This document shows, one piece after another, positions 7,467 to 17,098 of a stretch of DNA of 64,000 nt (positions are counted from its first letter, which is position 1; each line of letters opens with the position of its first letter). Location: NCBI GenBank assembly GCA_965641885.1, contig OZ282574.1:2418001-2482000 (forward strand), read 5' to 3'. The position numbers were made by a program, and so were the translations under genes. Origin of the DNA: Pseudophaeobacter sp965641885. Its GTDB lineage: Bacteria; Pseudomonadota; Alphaproteobacteria; Rhodobacterales; Rhodobacteraceae. The notes under the pieces were generated by a model that had not been told where the DNA came from, did no database searches, and worked only from the letters and a program-made list of their open reading frames with translations.

Positions 7467-8764
7467 TGACAGTATCTTGGGGTGATATGTGGCGGGTCTT
7501 TGGCAAGATCGGCCTGATGAGCTTTGGCGGACCCGCCGCGCAGATTGCGGTGATGCACCGGGAGCTGGTCGATGAACGGTCCTGGCTGGACGAAGAGTCC
7601 TTTTTGCGCGGCCTGTCCTTTTGCATGCTGCTGCCCGGCCCCGAGGCCATGCAGCTTTGCACCTATACTGGCTGGCGCCTGCGCGGCTTTGGCGGCGGGC
7701 TGCTGGCGGGCTTGCTGTTTGTTCTGCCGGGCGCGCTGGTGATTGCACTACTGGTCTGGCTATATGCCGCCTTTGGCACTCTGCCCGCTGTGCAGTCAGC
7801 TTTTTTGGGCATCAAGGCGGCAGTTGTTGTCATCGTGCTGCAGGCTCTGTGGCGGCTCAGCAATAAGGCGCTGAAGGGGCGACAGGACTGGGGCTTGGCG
7901 GGTTTTGGCTTTGTGGGTTTGTTTGCCTTTGGCCTGCCCTTTCCAGCAGTGGTTCTGTGCGCCGGGATCTTTGGCCTGTGGCGCGGATCCAGTGGCTCGA
8001 TGGTACAGGACGCGCTGAAGGATCAAACGCCCGCCGCCCCCGACCTCAGTCCCGACCTCAGCCCCCGGCACACGCTGCGCACGGTTGCGATCTGGGGCGG
8101 GCTCTGGCTGCTGCCGCTCATCGCGCTCAGTGGTATGGGGGCCGGGTTTCTGGCAGAAATCGGTTGGTTCTTTGCCAAATTGGCCGTGGTTACCTTTGGC
8201 GGTGCCTATGCGGTTCTGGCCTATATGAGCCAGACCGTGGTGGAGCATCATGGCTGGGTCAGTGCCGGTGAGATGATCGACGCACTGGGACTGGCTGAGA
8301 CCACGCCGGGGCCCCTGATCCTGGTGACTCAATTTGTCGCCATGCTGGCCGGTCTCAAGGAAGGGGGCCTTGGCCTCTCCCTCGCCGCCGGGGCAACCGC
8401 GCTCTGGGCCACCTTCATGCCCTGTTTCCTGTGGATTTTTGCAGCCGCTCCCTATGTAGAGCGCCTCTGTGCGCAGCCTCGTCTCGGCGCGGCTCTCAAA
8501 GCAATTACGGCAGCGATCACCGGCGTTATCCTCAACCTGATGGTCTGGTTTACCCTGCATGTTCTGTTTCATCAGGTCACAGTTCTGCAGCACGGCCCTC
8601 TGGCGATGCCCTGGCCCAATCTGGACAGCCTGAACATATCAGCCCTGCTGCTTACCCTGCTGGCGCCGCTGGTTGCCTATCTGGTGCGGGGACGCCTGTT
8701 CTGGCTTCTGTTCCTCATGGCCGCATCAGGGCTTGCCGTGCACCCCCTGATGGCCGGTCTATAA
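7463..8764 (+). CDS. chrA: Chromate efflux transporter ChrA, long two-domain form
   Basis: Inner-membrane CHR-family transporter of 433 residues that exports chromate using the proton-motive force. Two homologous halves are visible. The first has GKIGLMSFGGPAAQIAVMH (about residue 15) with LLPGPEAMQL. The second has FAKLAVVTFGGAYAVLAYM (about residue 240) with GLAETTPGPLILVTQFV. About ten hydrophobic segments are present, and the length is that of bidomain ChrA. It starts inside the chrB stop codon. The pair is followed by sspB on the same strand after 135 bp with no obvious terminator. Confidence 0.92.
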   Translation: MMTVSWGDMWRVFGKIGLMSFGGPAAQIAVMHRELVDERSWLDEESFLRGLSFCMLLPGPEAMQLCTYTGWRLRGFGGGLLAGLLFVLPGALVIALLVWLYAAFGTLPAVQSAFLGIKAAVVVIVLQALWRLSNKALKGRQDWGLAGFGFVGLFAFGLPFPAVVLCAGIFGLWRGSSGSMVQDALKDQTPAAPDLSPDLSPRHTLRTVAIWGGLWLLPLIALSGMGAGFLAEIGWFFAKLAVVTFGGAYAVLAYMSQTVVEHHGWVSAGEMIDALGLAETTPGPLILVTQFVAMLAGLKEGGLGLSLAAGATALWATFMPCFLWIFAAAPYVERLCAQPRLGAALKAITAAITGVILNLMVWFTLHVLFHQVTVLQHGPLAMPWPNLDSLNISALLLTLLAPLVAYLVRGRLFWLLFLMAASGLAVHPLMAGL

Positions 8765-8899
8765 GCTAACACTCACAAAACCAGCGACGACGGTCTGCGT
8801 ACCCTAGAGCCCCAAAATAATTGCAAAACATGGGGCCATGCCCTTTAGTTTTCGGCAGAATCCCCTATGCTGATGCAGCAATTTAACAGGGTGTCTTTC

Positions 8900-9373
8900 A
8901 TGTCCAGTGAAATCGACTATGGAAATCTGATGCACTCCGCCATGCGCGGCCTCATTCGAACCGTCCTTTTGGAGGTTGCGGATCACGGTCTGCCGGGAAG
9001 TCATCATTTCTTCATCACTTTTGACACCAACCATCCAGACGCCAAATTGGCGGATTGGCTGCGCGACCGGTATCCCGGCGACATGACTGTGGTGATGCAG
9101 CATTGGTATGACAATCTTGAGGTCGGAGAGGATGGCTTTGGCATCACTCTTAATTTTGGCGACGCGCCAGAGCCCCTCTATATTCCCTATGACGCTATCC
9201 AGACTTTTGTGGATCCATCCGTGGAATTTGGACTGCGGTTCGAATCTGCTGATGACAGCGACGATGAGGAAGAGGCCAACCAGACAAAGGCAGGGGACGA
9301 AGCCCCCAATGACCAGGCGCCAAAATCCTCTGAAGGCGATGTGGTCTCGCTGGATAGCTTCCGCAAGCCTTAG
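8900..9373 (+). CDS. sspB: ClpXP adaptor SspB, alphaproteobacterial type
   Basis: Protein of 157 residues that binds ssrA-tagged proteins and hands them to ClpXP. The N-terminal beta-rich substrate-binding domain (residues 1-115) is recognisable from SHHFFITFDTNHPDAKL and GFGITLNFGDAPEPLYIPYDA. An acidic linker (DDSDDEEEAN) follows, then a short C-terminal ClpX-binding tail with VVSLDSFRKP, which agrees with the family. The ATG at 8900 follows AGGG by eight bases. The tmRNA gene that makes the tag recognised by SspB lies 3.5 kb upstream. A clear terminator follows at 9476. Confidence 0.92.
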   Translation: MSSEIDYGNLMHSAMRGLIRTVLLEVADHGLPGSHHFFITFDTNHPDAKLADWLRDRYPGDMTVVMQHWYDNLEVGEDGFGITLNFGDAPEPLYIPYDAIQTFVDPSVEFGLRFESADDSDDEEEANQTKAGDEAPNDQAPKSSEGDVVSLDSFRKP

Positions 9374-9475
9374 GAGGCCCGAAGCTGGCAGGACCCAATT
9401 AGGCTGGCAGGAGGCGGTCAGACTGGCTTCCCCCCATATCAGAGCCATATGTTGCAGCGGCAATAAAACAAAAGG

Positions 9476-9503
9476 CGCCTCGCATCCTGCGGGGCGTTTT
9501 TAT
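9476..9503 (+). terminator. Rho-independent terminator after sspB
   Basis: CGCCTCGCA (9476-9484) pairs with TGCGGGGCG (9488-9496) over nine positions with one wobble and a 3-base loop. TTTTTAT follows. It lies about 100 bp past the sspB stop. Confidence 0.85.
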
Positions 9504-9648
9504 ATTCTGGCTATTACATTTGACTGTTGCTGCTGCTTTCGCTTTTGGTCCTGCGCCGAACACGCGCATCGGCAGCTTGCTCTGGACAGCCACGCTGCTA
9601 CCCCAGCCCGGACCGGTTGTTGCGTCACATCACGCCAGTGCGAAGTCG

Positions 9649-10287
9649 CTAGTGCCGTATCAGTTCTGTTTCCAGCTGACGCGTAGGGCGGCCATTCAGG
9701 TGCGAGCTGAAAACCAGGTGCAGCCCCTTCTCGGACAGGCTGCGATCGTACTGCTGCATCTCGTAGTCGCCGTTATGATGAATAAACAAGGAAAAAACAG
9801 TCAGTGTTCTTTCCGTAATGCGCGCCCAAACATAGGGATGCCCTTTCATCGGATCCAGCTGAACCTCATGGCCAAAGACATTGCGCCCCATGGCTGCTGA
9901 AAAAATCCCTGCCCGGTCACTTTCACGAAACTCTACTTTGTAGGATTTCTCCTTGCGCCGCCCATCGTTCTTTTCGGTGATAGAACTCCAGCGGACCGAA
10001 AAACCTTTGCGGGTTTCGGAGATTTCCACGCTCATATCACGCGGGTCAATATCGCCATCCGCGTGCACCACCTCAACAGAGCCGCTGTAGCGCCCGACAA
10101 ATTGCGACACATCCTGCGCCGACACAGGCTGCACAAATAAAAACAGCGCTGCGAGAAACAAGACGCCCCACCCGATCACCGCATACAAGTGCCTGGAAAA
10201 TGGCACGGAATAGAGCACGGCGCAGCAGCCAGCCTGTTTTGACGGCGTTCGAGTACAGGTTTCAAAGGCTTTGATCACTGAGGTCAT
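9649..10287 (-). CDS. Secreted protein of unknown function
   Basis: No family was recognised. The frame has a good signal peptide (a hydrophobic stretch VIGWGVLFLAALFLFV, then QPVSAQDV with a likely cut after SA), so the mature protein of about 155 residues should be periplasmic. The mature part is rich in beta-type alternation, with KGFSVRWSSITEKNDGRRKE in the middle and TLTVFSLFIHHNGDYEM near the end. The ATG at 10287 gives 212 residues with an unusually long N-terminal region. A GTG at 10206 would place only about eight residues before the hydrophobic core and may be the true start; neither has a good ribosome-binding site. It is convergent with sspB. Confidence 0.6.
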   Translation of the reverse strand: MTSVIKAFETCTRTPSKQAGCCAVLYSVPFSRHLYAVIGWGVLFLAALFLFVQPVSAQDVSQFVGRYSGSVEVVHADGDIDPRDMSVEISETRKGFSVRWSSITEKNDGRRKEKSYKVEFRESDRAGIFSAAMGRNVFGHEVQLDPMKGHPYVWARITERTLTVFSLFIHHNGDYEMQQYDRSLSEKGLHLVFSSHLNGRPTRQLETELIRH

Positions 10288-10504
10288 CCCTGTTTTGCAT
10301 TGTCCGGTGTCGCATTGCTCATTGTAGTGCACTATCGCCCGCTGGCAATGACATGGAACAAACCGCTTGTCGTGAATTCTCCCTATACCCCGGCGCATGA
10401 TTGGCTATGCTGCGCGCAACTGGCCAATTGCGCCGCGAGGGCGCACAGGATAAACGGCATGCAACGGCATACCAGACAGCATTCCAGACTGAGAGAGAGA
10501 CAAG

Positions 10505-11898
<1,394 letters not shown>

Positions 11899-11899
<1 letters not shown>

Positions 11900-12075
11900 T
11901 GGGCAAGCCGGTCAATCTGAACCGGTTTCGCAAGACACAGGCGCGGGCCGAGCAAAAGGCCCGCGCTGACCAGAATGCTGTGACTTTCGGCCTTAGCAAG
12001 CCTGAAAAAGAGCTTGCAAAGGCCCGCAGCCAAAAGGCCAGTCGAGATCTTGACGGCCATAAGGCCGAGGAATGA
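11899..12075 (+). CDS. DUF4169 family small protein
   Basis: Small basic protein of 58 residues beginning MGKPVNLNRFRKTQARAEQK, the conserved opening of DUF4169 proteins of alphaproteobacteria. It is rich in Lys, Arg, Ala and Glu and looks like one long helix. Its ATG shares a base with the fumC stop (TGATG), and its own stop overlaps the next gene by 4 bp. No function is known for the family. The linkage to fumC and the RHH gene suggests co-expression. Confidence 0.85.
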
Positions 12076-12305
12076 ACAGCCGCCCGCGCAAACACTCTCT
12101 CACCCTGCGTGGCCACCGGACCTCGGTGTCTCTGGAAGATCCGTTTTGGCTGGCCTTTCGTCAGATTGCTGCGAAAAATAGCCGCCCAATCAACGAATTA
12201 GCTGCCGAAATTGATGAGATCCGCGGCGCGGATTGTGGCCTTGCCTCAGCCATTCGGCTGTTTGTTTTGCGCGAGTTACAGGCCCAGCTGGCGGATCACA
12301 CCTGA
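12072..12305 (+). CDS. Ribbon-helix-helix domain protein
   Basis: Protein of 77 residues of the RHH_4 type. The motif RKHSLTLRGHRTSVSLEDPFW gives the N-terminal strand. The two helices are in FWLAFRQIAAKNSRPINELAAEID and CGLASAIRLFVLRELQAQ. Such proteins usually bind DNA as dimers, but targets of this family are not known. It overlaps the DUF4169 gene by 4 bp, and its last 10 bp overlap the end of the convergent P450 gene, so there is no room for a terminator between them. Confidence 0.85.
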   Translation: MNSRPRKHSLTLRGHRTSVSLEDPFWLAFRQIAAKNSRPINELAAEIDEIRGADCGLASAIRLFVLRELQAQLADHT

Positions 12306-13696
12306 TCCTTTTCTGTGCGCGGGGTGATCTGCAACCAGATGCCGTCTTTTGAGCGCACGGTCAGATGTGCCACCGGCACTGGCTCTTTTCCCGAAACGGG
12401 CATGACTTTGAAATGGCGTAGGATCATCGACAGGATCAGCGGACCCTCTACCATGGCAAACCCCGCTCCGGTACAGACCCGTGGCCCGCTTGAGAACGGA
12501 ATATAGGCGTCGCGCTGACATTGTTTGCCGTTTTCCGTGTGCCACCGATTGGGATCAAATCCGTCAGGGTTATCCCAAAGCCGCTCGTGCCGGTGCAAAT
12601 GCCAGGGGCTGAGCACAATCTGCGCCCCCTTGGGCACTGTGCGGTCCCGGAAAGTCACCGGACAACTGGCCTCGCGCACCATCATCGGCACCGGCGGGTA
12701 GAGGCGCAGCGCTTCGCGAAACACATCGCGGCTGAGGCGCAGTTTTGAGACGGCCGCAAAACTCTCATCCTCAAGGGCCGCCGCCTCCTGCGCCAGCTTT
12801 TCTTGCCAGTCGGGATACAGCGCCACCAGATAAAGCGTCCAGGCAAGGGCCGAGGCACTGGTCTCATGGCCAGCAAGAAAAAAGATCGCAACCTGATCCA
12901 CCATCTCCTGGGCCTCAAACCGCGCGCCGGTTTCGGGATCAGTCGTGGTCATGATTTTGGTTGCCAGATCATCCGGCGCGCGGCCTTGCGCGATTGCCTC
13001 CATGCGGGCTTCGGTAAGCTCTGTTATCAGAGCCCGGATCTTGGCGGCATTGGCGCGGGTGCCGGGGCGAAAGAGACGCGGCACCCATTTGGGCACCGGC
13101 AAAAAGGCCGCCAGATTTAGCAGCGGCTGGCTACGCTGATAGTCGCGAAACCGCGAAAACACCTCTCCTGCAACAGCATTTTCAATCGGGATCGAAAACA
13201 GGGTACGAAAGATCACATCCGCGGCCACATGGCTGGTGACTTCCTCGACCTCGACCTGCGCGCCGCCCTGCCCGACCGGCCCGACCTGCGTTCTGAGCCG
13301 CGCCACGGCTGCTTCGGCCGAGGCCCGCATTGCCGGAAAGGCCTCCTTTAGCCGCCCCCCTTCAAAGGCCGGATCAATAATGCGTCGCTGCCGCTTCCAG
13401 GTCTCGCCATTGGTCAGAAACACAGAATTGCCCAACAAGGGTTTCAACCCCTCGGCAATGCGGTCGGATTTGGGAAAGGCGTCAGGTTGGTCTTTCAGGA
13501 CCCGTTTTATCAGCTCAGGCTGGTTGATCAGAAATGAGCGAAAGCTCGGCGCGCGAAATTCAGCCATCCAGGCGCGATAGAGCTTAGCCGGTTGCGCCGA
13601 CAAAATGTCCTCGCGAAACAGTTTTACGTAGCGCCAAAGCGAGACCTTGTCCGGGCGTGCGGGCGGTTTTGGCGGCTGAGGTTGCGGCGCGCTCAT
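12296..13696 (-). CDS. Cytochrome P450
   Basis: Soluble bacterial P450 of 466 residues that should oxidise an organic substrate with O2 and two electrons. The I-helix shows FFLAGHETSASALAW (about residue 265), the K-helix has the ExxR pair in FREALRLYPP, and the heme loop is FSSGPRVCTGAGFAMVEG with the Cys ligand near residue 410. The proline-rich N-terminus (PQPQPPKPPARP) is not membrane-like. The start overlaps the stop of the upstream membrane hydrolase gene by 4 bp, which suggests a shared pathway. No ferredoxin or ferredoxin reductase gene is nearby, so electron partners are encoded elsewhere. Substrate unknown; long-chain lipid substrates are only a guess. Confidence 0.93.
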   Translation of the reverse strand: MSAPQPQPPKPPARPDKVSLWRYVKLFREDILSAQPAKLYRAWMAEFRAPSFRSFLINQPELIKRVLKDQPDAFPKSDRIAEGLKPLLGNSVFLTNGETWKRQRRIIDPAFEGGRLKEAFPAMRASAEAAVARLRTQVGPVGQGGAQVEVEEVTSHVAADVIFRTLFSIPIENAVAGEVFSRFRDYQRSQPLLNLAAFLPVPKWVPRLFRPGTRANAAKIRALITELTEARMEAIAQGRAPDDLATKIMTTTDPETGARFEAQEMVDQVAIFFLAGHETSASALAWTLYLVALYPDWQEKLAQEAAALEDESFAAVSKLRLSRDVFREALRLYPPVPMMVREASCPVTFRDRTVPKGAQIVLSPWHLHRHERLWDNPDGFDPNRWHTENGKQCQRDAYIPFSSGPRVCTGAGFAMVEGPLILSMILRHFKVMPVSGKEPVPVAHLTVRSKDGIWLQITPRTEKDQV

Positions 13697-15057
13697 GGCT
13701 TGGGTTCCTCAAGGGGGCGCACCGAGGTGTACTTTGACACGCTTCGCTCAATCCGCGAGGTTGAGGCCAGGCGCCCCTGATAGCGCGCGCGCAGGGTCAT
13801 GGCACCGGCAGTGATGCGAAAATAGTCATAATCCCCGGGGCGGTCAAAGGCACACATATACTGGAAATGCAGCCGGAAGAACCGCCAGCGCAGCGCAGCC
13901 CACCGCGCCGGGCTCAGGGTTTGGCTGAAGGCTGCAGAAAACACCAGCGGCCAGCGCTTGCCCTCAGGGGCGACGCCGCTCACGGCCACCGGATCACACA
14001 GAGCAAAAGCGCAGCCGTCACCGGGGGCTGAGACATCGACCCAGGCGATTTCATCGCGCAACGACAGATAGCGCAGATCGCCGCGCAAACGATCAGCCCG
14101 CGGCAGAAACGACACCATCGGAACCACCTGCCCCAGCGTGAGAAAGCCAATTTCCGGATGCGCCTCGGGCAGCCCGTCGCGGATCAAATCCGCCAGTACC
14201 GACACGCCGATATGGGCGCCCGAAGAATGCCCGACTACCAGAACCTCGTCGACATCACCCGCCGCCAGAGCCAAACGGATCTGCGCCGTGAACTCTGCGA
14301 TCCGCGCCTCCAGGGCGCGCGAATTCTCACCACGAGAGGCCGCCGAATAGGCGTAGTCATGCATCAGGTAGTAGGCAAAAAACTTGCCGTCCTGTTTTTT
14401 GAACCACCGCAAAAGAGCAGCCCCAGCCAGCGTACCAATGCCCCAGCCGGGCAGCAACAGATACCACGCAGGTAGCGTCACAAGCGACGTCAGTCCAGTG
14501 GCCCAACCCACCACGCAGGCCCAGAACAGCAGCGCGGCCAGCAGGGCCTGCCCCAGCAGCATCGCCACCGGGTAAAGCGCCGCAATAACCGGCCCCTTGC
14601 GCAACCGCATCAGCCGCGCCAGCGCCCCCGTGCTGATGTAAACCCAGGCTGTGCGCAGCAATTGCAGGTAGGTTCCCAGTATGGAGGCCTCCATACTGTC
14701 GCGCACGATGTCGGACCAAACCAAAACGCTGACCTCGGCATGGGTTTCCTGACCCTCGATTTGGCCAGAAACCTGCCATCCATAGGGGCGGGTTTTGCTG
14801 CCTGCTGCAGGCAGATCCCTGCTCTGGGCAGGCGGCAGGGCTTTCAGGCTGATCTCATAGCCACTGATCTCGGCCTGTGCCAAAGATTCCTTTCGATATA
14901 GCTCGCGGTAGCGGCGCGGATGGATGGGGTCATAGCCGGGAATGTAGAACACCCGCCTTTTGCGCACCTGGGTCTGATCCCCAGAGCCGTCCACAGGTCT
15001 GGGTTCAGGCCTGTGGCCTGTGTCTTGCTCAAAATCGTGACCTTCGGTCCTGCTCAT
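13693..15057 (-). CDS. Membrane-anchored alpha/beta-hydrolase-like protein
   Basis: Protein of 454 residues. An N-terminal cytoplasmic segment has VFYIPGYDPIHPRRYRELY (about residue 38), two hydrophobic stretches (about 165-195 and 200-220) follow, and the C-terminal half shows a nucleophile elbow, VLVVGHSSGAHIGVSVLADL (about residue 300), as in serine hydrolases. The ATG at 15057 is preferred since upstream residues come from a repeat-containing spacer. It overlaps the P450 gene by 4 bp. The acid and His of a triad are not clear to me (candidates: the Asp in DEIAWVDVSAP and the His in FRLHFQYM). An esterase or lipase role together with the P450 is inference. Confidence 0.7.
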   Translation of the reverse strand: MSRTEGHDFEQDTGHRPEPRPVDGSGDQTQVRKRRVFYIPGYDPIHPRRYRELYRKESLAQAEISGYEISLKALPPAQSRDLPAAGSKTRPYGWQVSGQIEGQETHAEVSVLVWSDIVRDSMEASILGTYLQLLRTAWVYISTGALARLMRLRKGPVIAALYPVAMLLGQALLAALLFWACVVGWATGLTSLVTLPAWYLLLPGWGIGTLAGAALLRWFKKQDGKFFAYYLMHDYAYSAASRGENSRALEARIAEFTAQIRLALAAGDVDEVLVVGHSSGAHIGVSVLADLIRDGLPEAHPEIGFLTLGQVVPMVSFLPRADRLRGDLRYLSLRDEIAWVDVSAPGDGCAFALCDPVAVSGVAPEGKRWPLVFSAAFSQTLSPARWAALRWRFFRLHFQYMCAFDRPGDYDYFRITAGAMTLRARYQGRLASTSRIERSVSKYTSVRPLEEPKP

Positions 15058-15060
15058 GCC

Positions 15061-15088
15061 CTGGCCTCTTGTCCTCTGGCCTCTTGTC
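15061..15088. repeat. 15-bp tandem duplication
   Basis: CTGGCCTCTTGTC at 15061 is repeated at 15076, just before the start of the hydrolase gene on the minus strand. Confidence 0.7.
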
Positions 15089-15214
15089 TCACTGGCAAAG
15101 CCTAGTGTGAATTTGGGACCAGAGTAAGGCCATGTCGTGGAATGAACACGCAAAACAACAGGCTGAACAGAAGGTCAAAACCACCAGACCGCCACCGCTG
15201 AGTTCCGGCCAGAA

Positions 15215-15249
15215 TGAGAAAAGGCGCCCTGTTGCAACAAGGGCGCCTT
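15215..15249 (-). terminator. Rho-independent terminator of ccdA
   Basis: AAGGCGCCCT (15221-15230) pairs perfectly with AGGGCGCCTT (15240-15249), with a 9-base loop. On the minus strand the stem is followed by TTCTC. It lies 25 bp past the ccdA stop. Confidence 0.85.
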
Positions 15250-15274
15250 GGGGTCGCTGCGGGACGGCGCAGTC

Positions 15275-16027
15275 CTAGCCGAGCGTAGCGAGGAAGGGAA
15301 AGGCTTCGAGCAGCCACCAGGAAAAGGTAGAGAACAATCCGGTCACCAGCATAAAGCCAACCACCAGCAATAGCCCGCCCATGAGCTTTTCGATCAGGCC
15401 CATGTGGCGTTTCATGGCATTCATCACCACCATAGAGCGGTTGAGGAAGATCGCCGCCAACAAGAAAGGCACGCCGAGCCCCAGCGCATAGATCCCCAGC
15501 AACACAGTGCCACGCGCCACCGAGGCCTCGGACGCGGCCAGCGACAGGATCGCCCCCAGCTGCGGCCCGATACAGGGCGTCCAGCCAAAGGCAAAGGCCA
15601 GCCCCAGAACATAGGCGCCCAGCACCGAACCTCCGGCCTGCCCTGTGTCCACACGGGCCTCACGATCCAGAATAGGAATGCGAAACACCGACAAAAAATG
15701 CAGACCAAAGATGATCACCACAACGCCAGAGGCCTGCGCAAACAGCTCTTGGTTTTGCAACACGAAGGCGCCAAAAACCGAGGCCGTGAACCCAAGCAGC
15801 AAGAAAACAGTCGACAGCCCCATAACAAAGAACAGGGCCGACAGGATCACCTTGCGGCGTGCCGACGCAGTCCCCTGCATCTCGCCAATAGAGACGCCGC
15901 TCATATAGGCAAGATAGGGCGGCACAATCGGCAACACACAGGGGGACAAAAAGCTGACAAGCCCGCCCAGGAGCGCCACGAACATCGCAGGGAGCAGCCC
16001 TGCGTCTATGATCTCGATTCCAAACAT
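15275..16027 (-). CDS. ccdA: Cytochrome c biogenesis protein CcdA
   Basis: Inner-membrane thiol-disulfide transporter of 250 residues. It moves electrons from cytoplasmic thioredoxin to periplasmic partners such as CcmG. The two catalytic cysteines are visible in LSPCVLPIVPPYLAY (TM1) and GWTPCIGPQLGAIL (TM4), each next to prolines as required. Six hydrophobic helices are present, with the second half repeating the first. It is divergent from a TusA-like gene across 94 bp and ends at a strong terminator, so it forms its own unit. Confidence 0.93.
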   Translation of the reverse strand: MFGIEIIDAGLLPAMFVALLGGLVSFLSPCVLPIVPPYLAYMSGVSIGEMQGTASARRKVILSALFFVMGLSTVFLLLGFTASVFGAFVLQNQELFAQASGVVVIIFGLHFLSVFRIPILDREARVDTGQAGGSVLGAYVLGLAFAFGWTPCIGPQLGAILSLAASEASVARGTVLLGIYALGLGVPFLLAAIFLNRSMVVMNAMKRHMGLIEKLMGGLLLVVGFMLVTGLFSTFSWWLLEAFPFLATLG

Positions 16028-16121
16028 ATCTTTCCCTTAGACCACTCGATGGCAAAGGTCACGGGGGCCCAAGGTCACAACCTTGTGGACAGCGCGTGAC
16101 GAGGGCCTTATTTGAGATCCC

Positions 16122-16379
16122 ATGACTGAACACGACCCTGCCTTTGCTGCCCCCCCGGATGCTTCGCTAGATGCCATCGGCCTGCTCTGTCCCCTGCCCG
16201 TTCTCAAGGCGCGCAAACGGCTGAAATCCCTCGCGCCGGGGGCGGTTTTGCACATGCTTGCCGATGATCCCGCCGCCGTGATTGATGTTCCGCATTTCTG
16301 CGCTGAAGCGGGACATGAATTCCTCGGCCAGATCGCACAGGATGACCACCAAATCTACCGGATACGTAAAGGCGGCTAG
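16122..16379 (+). CDS. TusA/SirA-like sulfurtransferase
   Basis: Small protein of 85 residues with the family signature LDAIGLLCPLPVLKARKRL, in which the Cys of CPxP carries persulfide sulfur. The rest (PGAVLHMLADDPAAVIDVPHFCAEAGHEFL) follows the usual beta-alpha-beta-alpha layout. TusA-like proteins pass sulfur to tRNA modification, molybdenum cofactor or other paths. It is divergent from ccdA, which also handles thiols. Orphan TusA-like genes like this are common in alphaproteobacteria and the partner cannot be told. Confidence 0.88.
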   Translation: MTEHDPAFAAPPDASLDAIGLLCPLPVLKARKRLKSLAPGAVLHMLADDPAAVIDVPHFCAEAGHEFLGQIAQDDHQIYRIRKGG

Positions 16380-16396
16380 CAGAGGCAAGCTGCCTT

Positions 16397-16433
16397 CCCT
16401 GTGGCATTGCTCAGCCCCTGTGGCATTGCTCAG
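16397..16433. repeat. 19-bp tandem duplication
   Basis: CCCTGTGGCATTGCTCAG occurs at 16397-16414 and unchanged at 16416-16433. It lies in the spacer between the TusA-like gene and the convergent DUF4440 gene. A second, weaker duplication (CCCTGTCATTTCA / CCCGTCATTTCA) covers 16546-16572, over the end of that gene. Confidence 0.85.
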
Positions 16434-16550
16434 CGGACGAGGCGCCTGTCAGCACATGCCAGCCCAGGCGCGACCCTTTGATGTGTCCACAGCAGTATCG
16501 CCATAAAAATTCACCCATTACGGTGATTTATCTATCACTCTGCAGCCCTG

Positions 16551-16946
16551 TCATTTCAACCCCGTCATTTCAGGCGTGTCCTGACTAAAGACATTGACCC
16601 AGCCCTGCGCCTCGCGTTGCCAGATTGAGGAGACATACATGGCCTCCTCAACCCCGGCACCTGCCCGGGTGAAACGGGCATGATACGACAGGCACACATA
16701 CTCTGGGCCAAGCTGCAGCAGGCGCGCCTGCGACAAAAAGTGCGACGCAATTGAGGGGCCCTGTTTCAGCTGGTCCAGGTGATCCTGACGCGCGGCAAAT
16801 CCGCTTGGGTAGACGCCCAAAAAATCCGGGTGCAGGGCCTTTTTGTCCGCCGCCATATCCCCAGATTCCAGAGCCTGCCAGACGCTTTCTTCCAGCACCA
16901 AAATTTCGCTCAGCATTCCGGCAGGACTGGTCTTGTCTTTGCTCAC
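16551..16946 (-). CDS. DUF4440 / NTF2-like protein
   Basis: Protein of 131 residues with the DUF4440 pattern of the NTF2-like fold. It starts with a helix (LSEILVLEESVWQALESGD), then the conserved LHPDFLGVYPSGF segment, helix HLDQLKQG, and strands ending in MYVSSIWQREAQGWVNVFSQDTP. Members are small soluble proteins of unclear role. The stop codon falls inside a short tandem duplication, so the last residues may be of recent origin. It stands downstream of rne in the opposite position to no other gene, on the same strand. Confidence 0.75.
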   Translation of the reverse strand: MSKDKTSPAGMLSEILVLEESVWQALESGDMAADKKALHPDFLGVYPSGFAARQDHLDQLKQGPSIASHFLSQARLLQLGPEYVCLSYHARFTRAGAGVEEAMYVSSIWQREAQGWVNVFSQDTPEMTGLK

Positions 16947-16990
16947 GTTTCTAAATCTCCTGAGCTTTTCACCTGTGCAGGAGCCATTAG

Positions 16991-17050
16991 GCTGTGGCCA
17001 GGATCACGAAGCTGTGGCCAGGTGCATGGAGTTGTGGCCTGGGTCACGAC
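16991..17050. repeat. 20-bp tandem repeat, three copies
   Basis: GCTGTGGCCAGGATCACGAA (16991-17010), GCTGTGGCCAGGTGCATGGA (17011-17030) and GTTGTGGCCTGGGTCACGAC (17031-17050) follow each other without gaps. They lie between the rne terminator and the DUF4440 gene. Confidence 0.9.
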
Positions 17051-17061
17051 GACCGCACCAA

Positions 17062-17090
17062 AGAAAAAGGCGGACCCTAAGATCCGCCTT
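17062..17090 (-). terminator. Rho-independent terminator of rne
   Basis: AAGGCGGA (17067-17074) pairs with TCCGCCTT (17083-17090). On the minus strand the stem runs into TTTTTCTTTG. It lies 9 bp after the rne stop. Confidence 0.88.
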
Positions 17091-17098
17091 CTTATCTC

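Noticed and set aside
16991..17050. Three 20-bp repeats as a CRISPR array
   Set aside because: The copies follow each other without spacers and no cas gene is near. They are tandem duplications.
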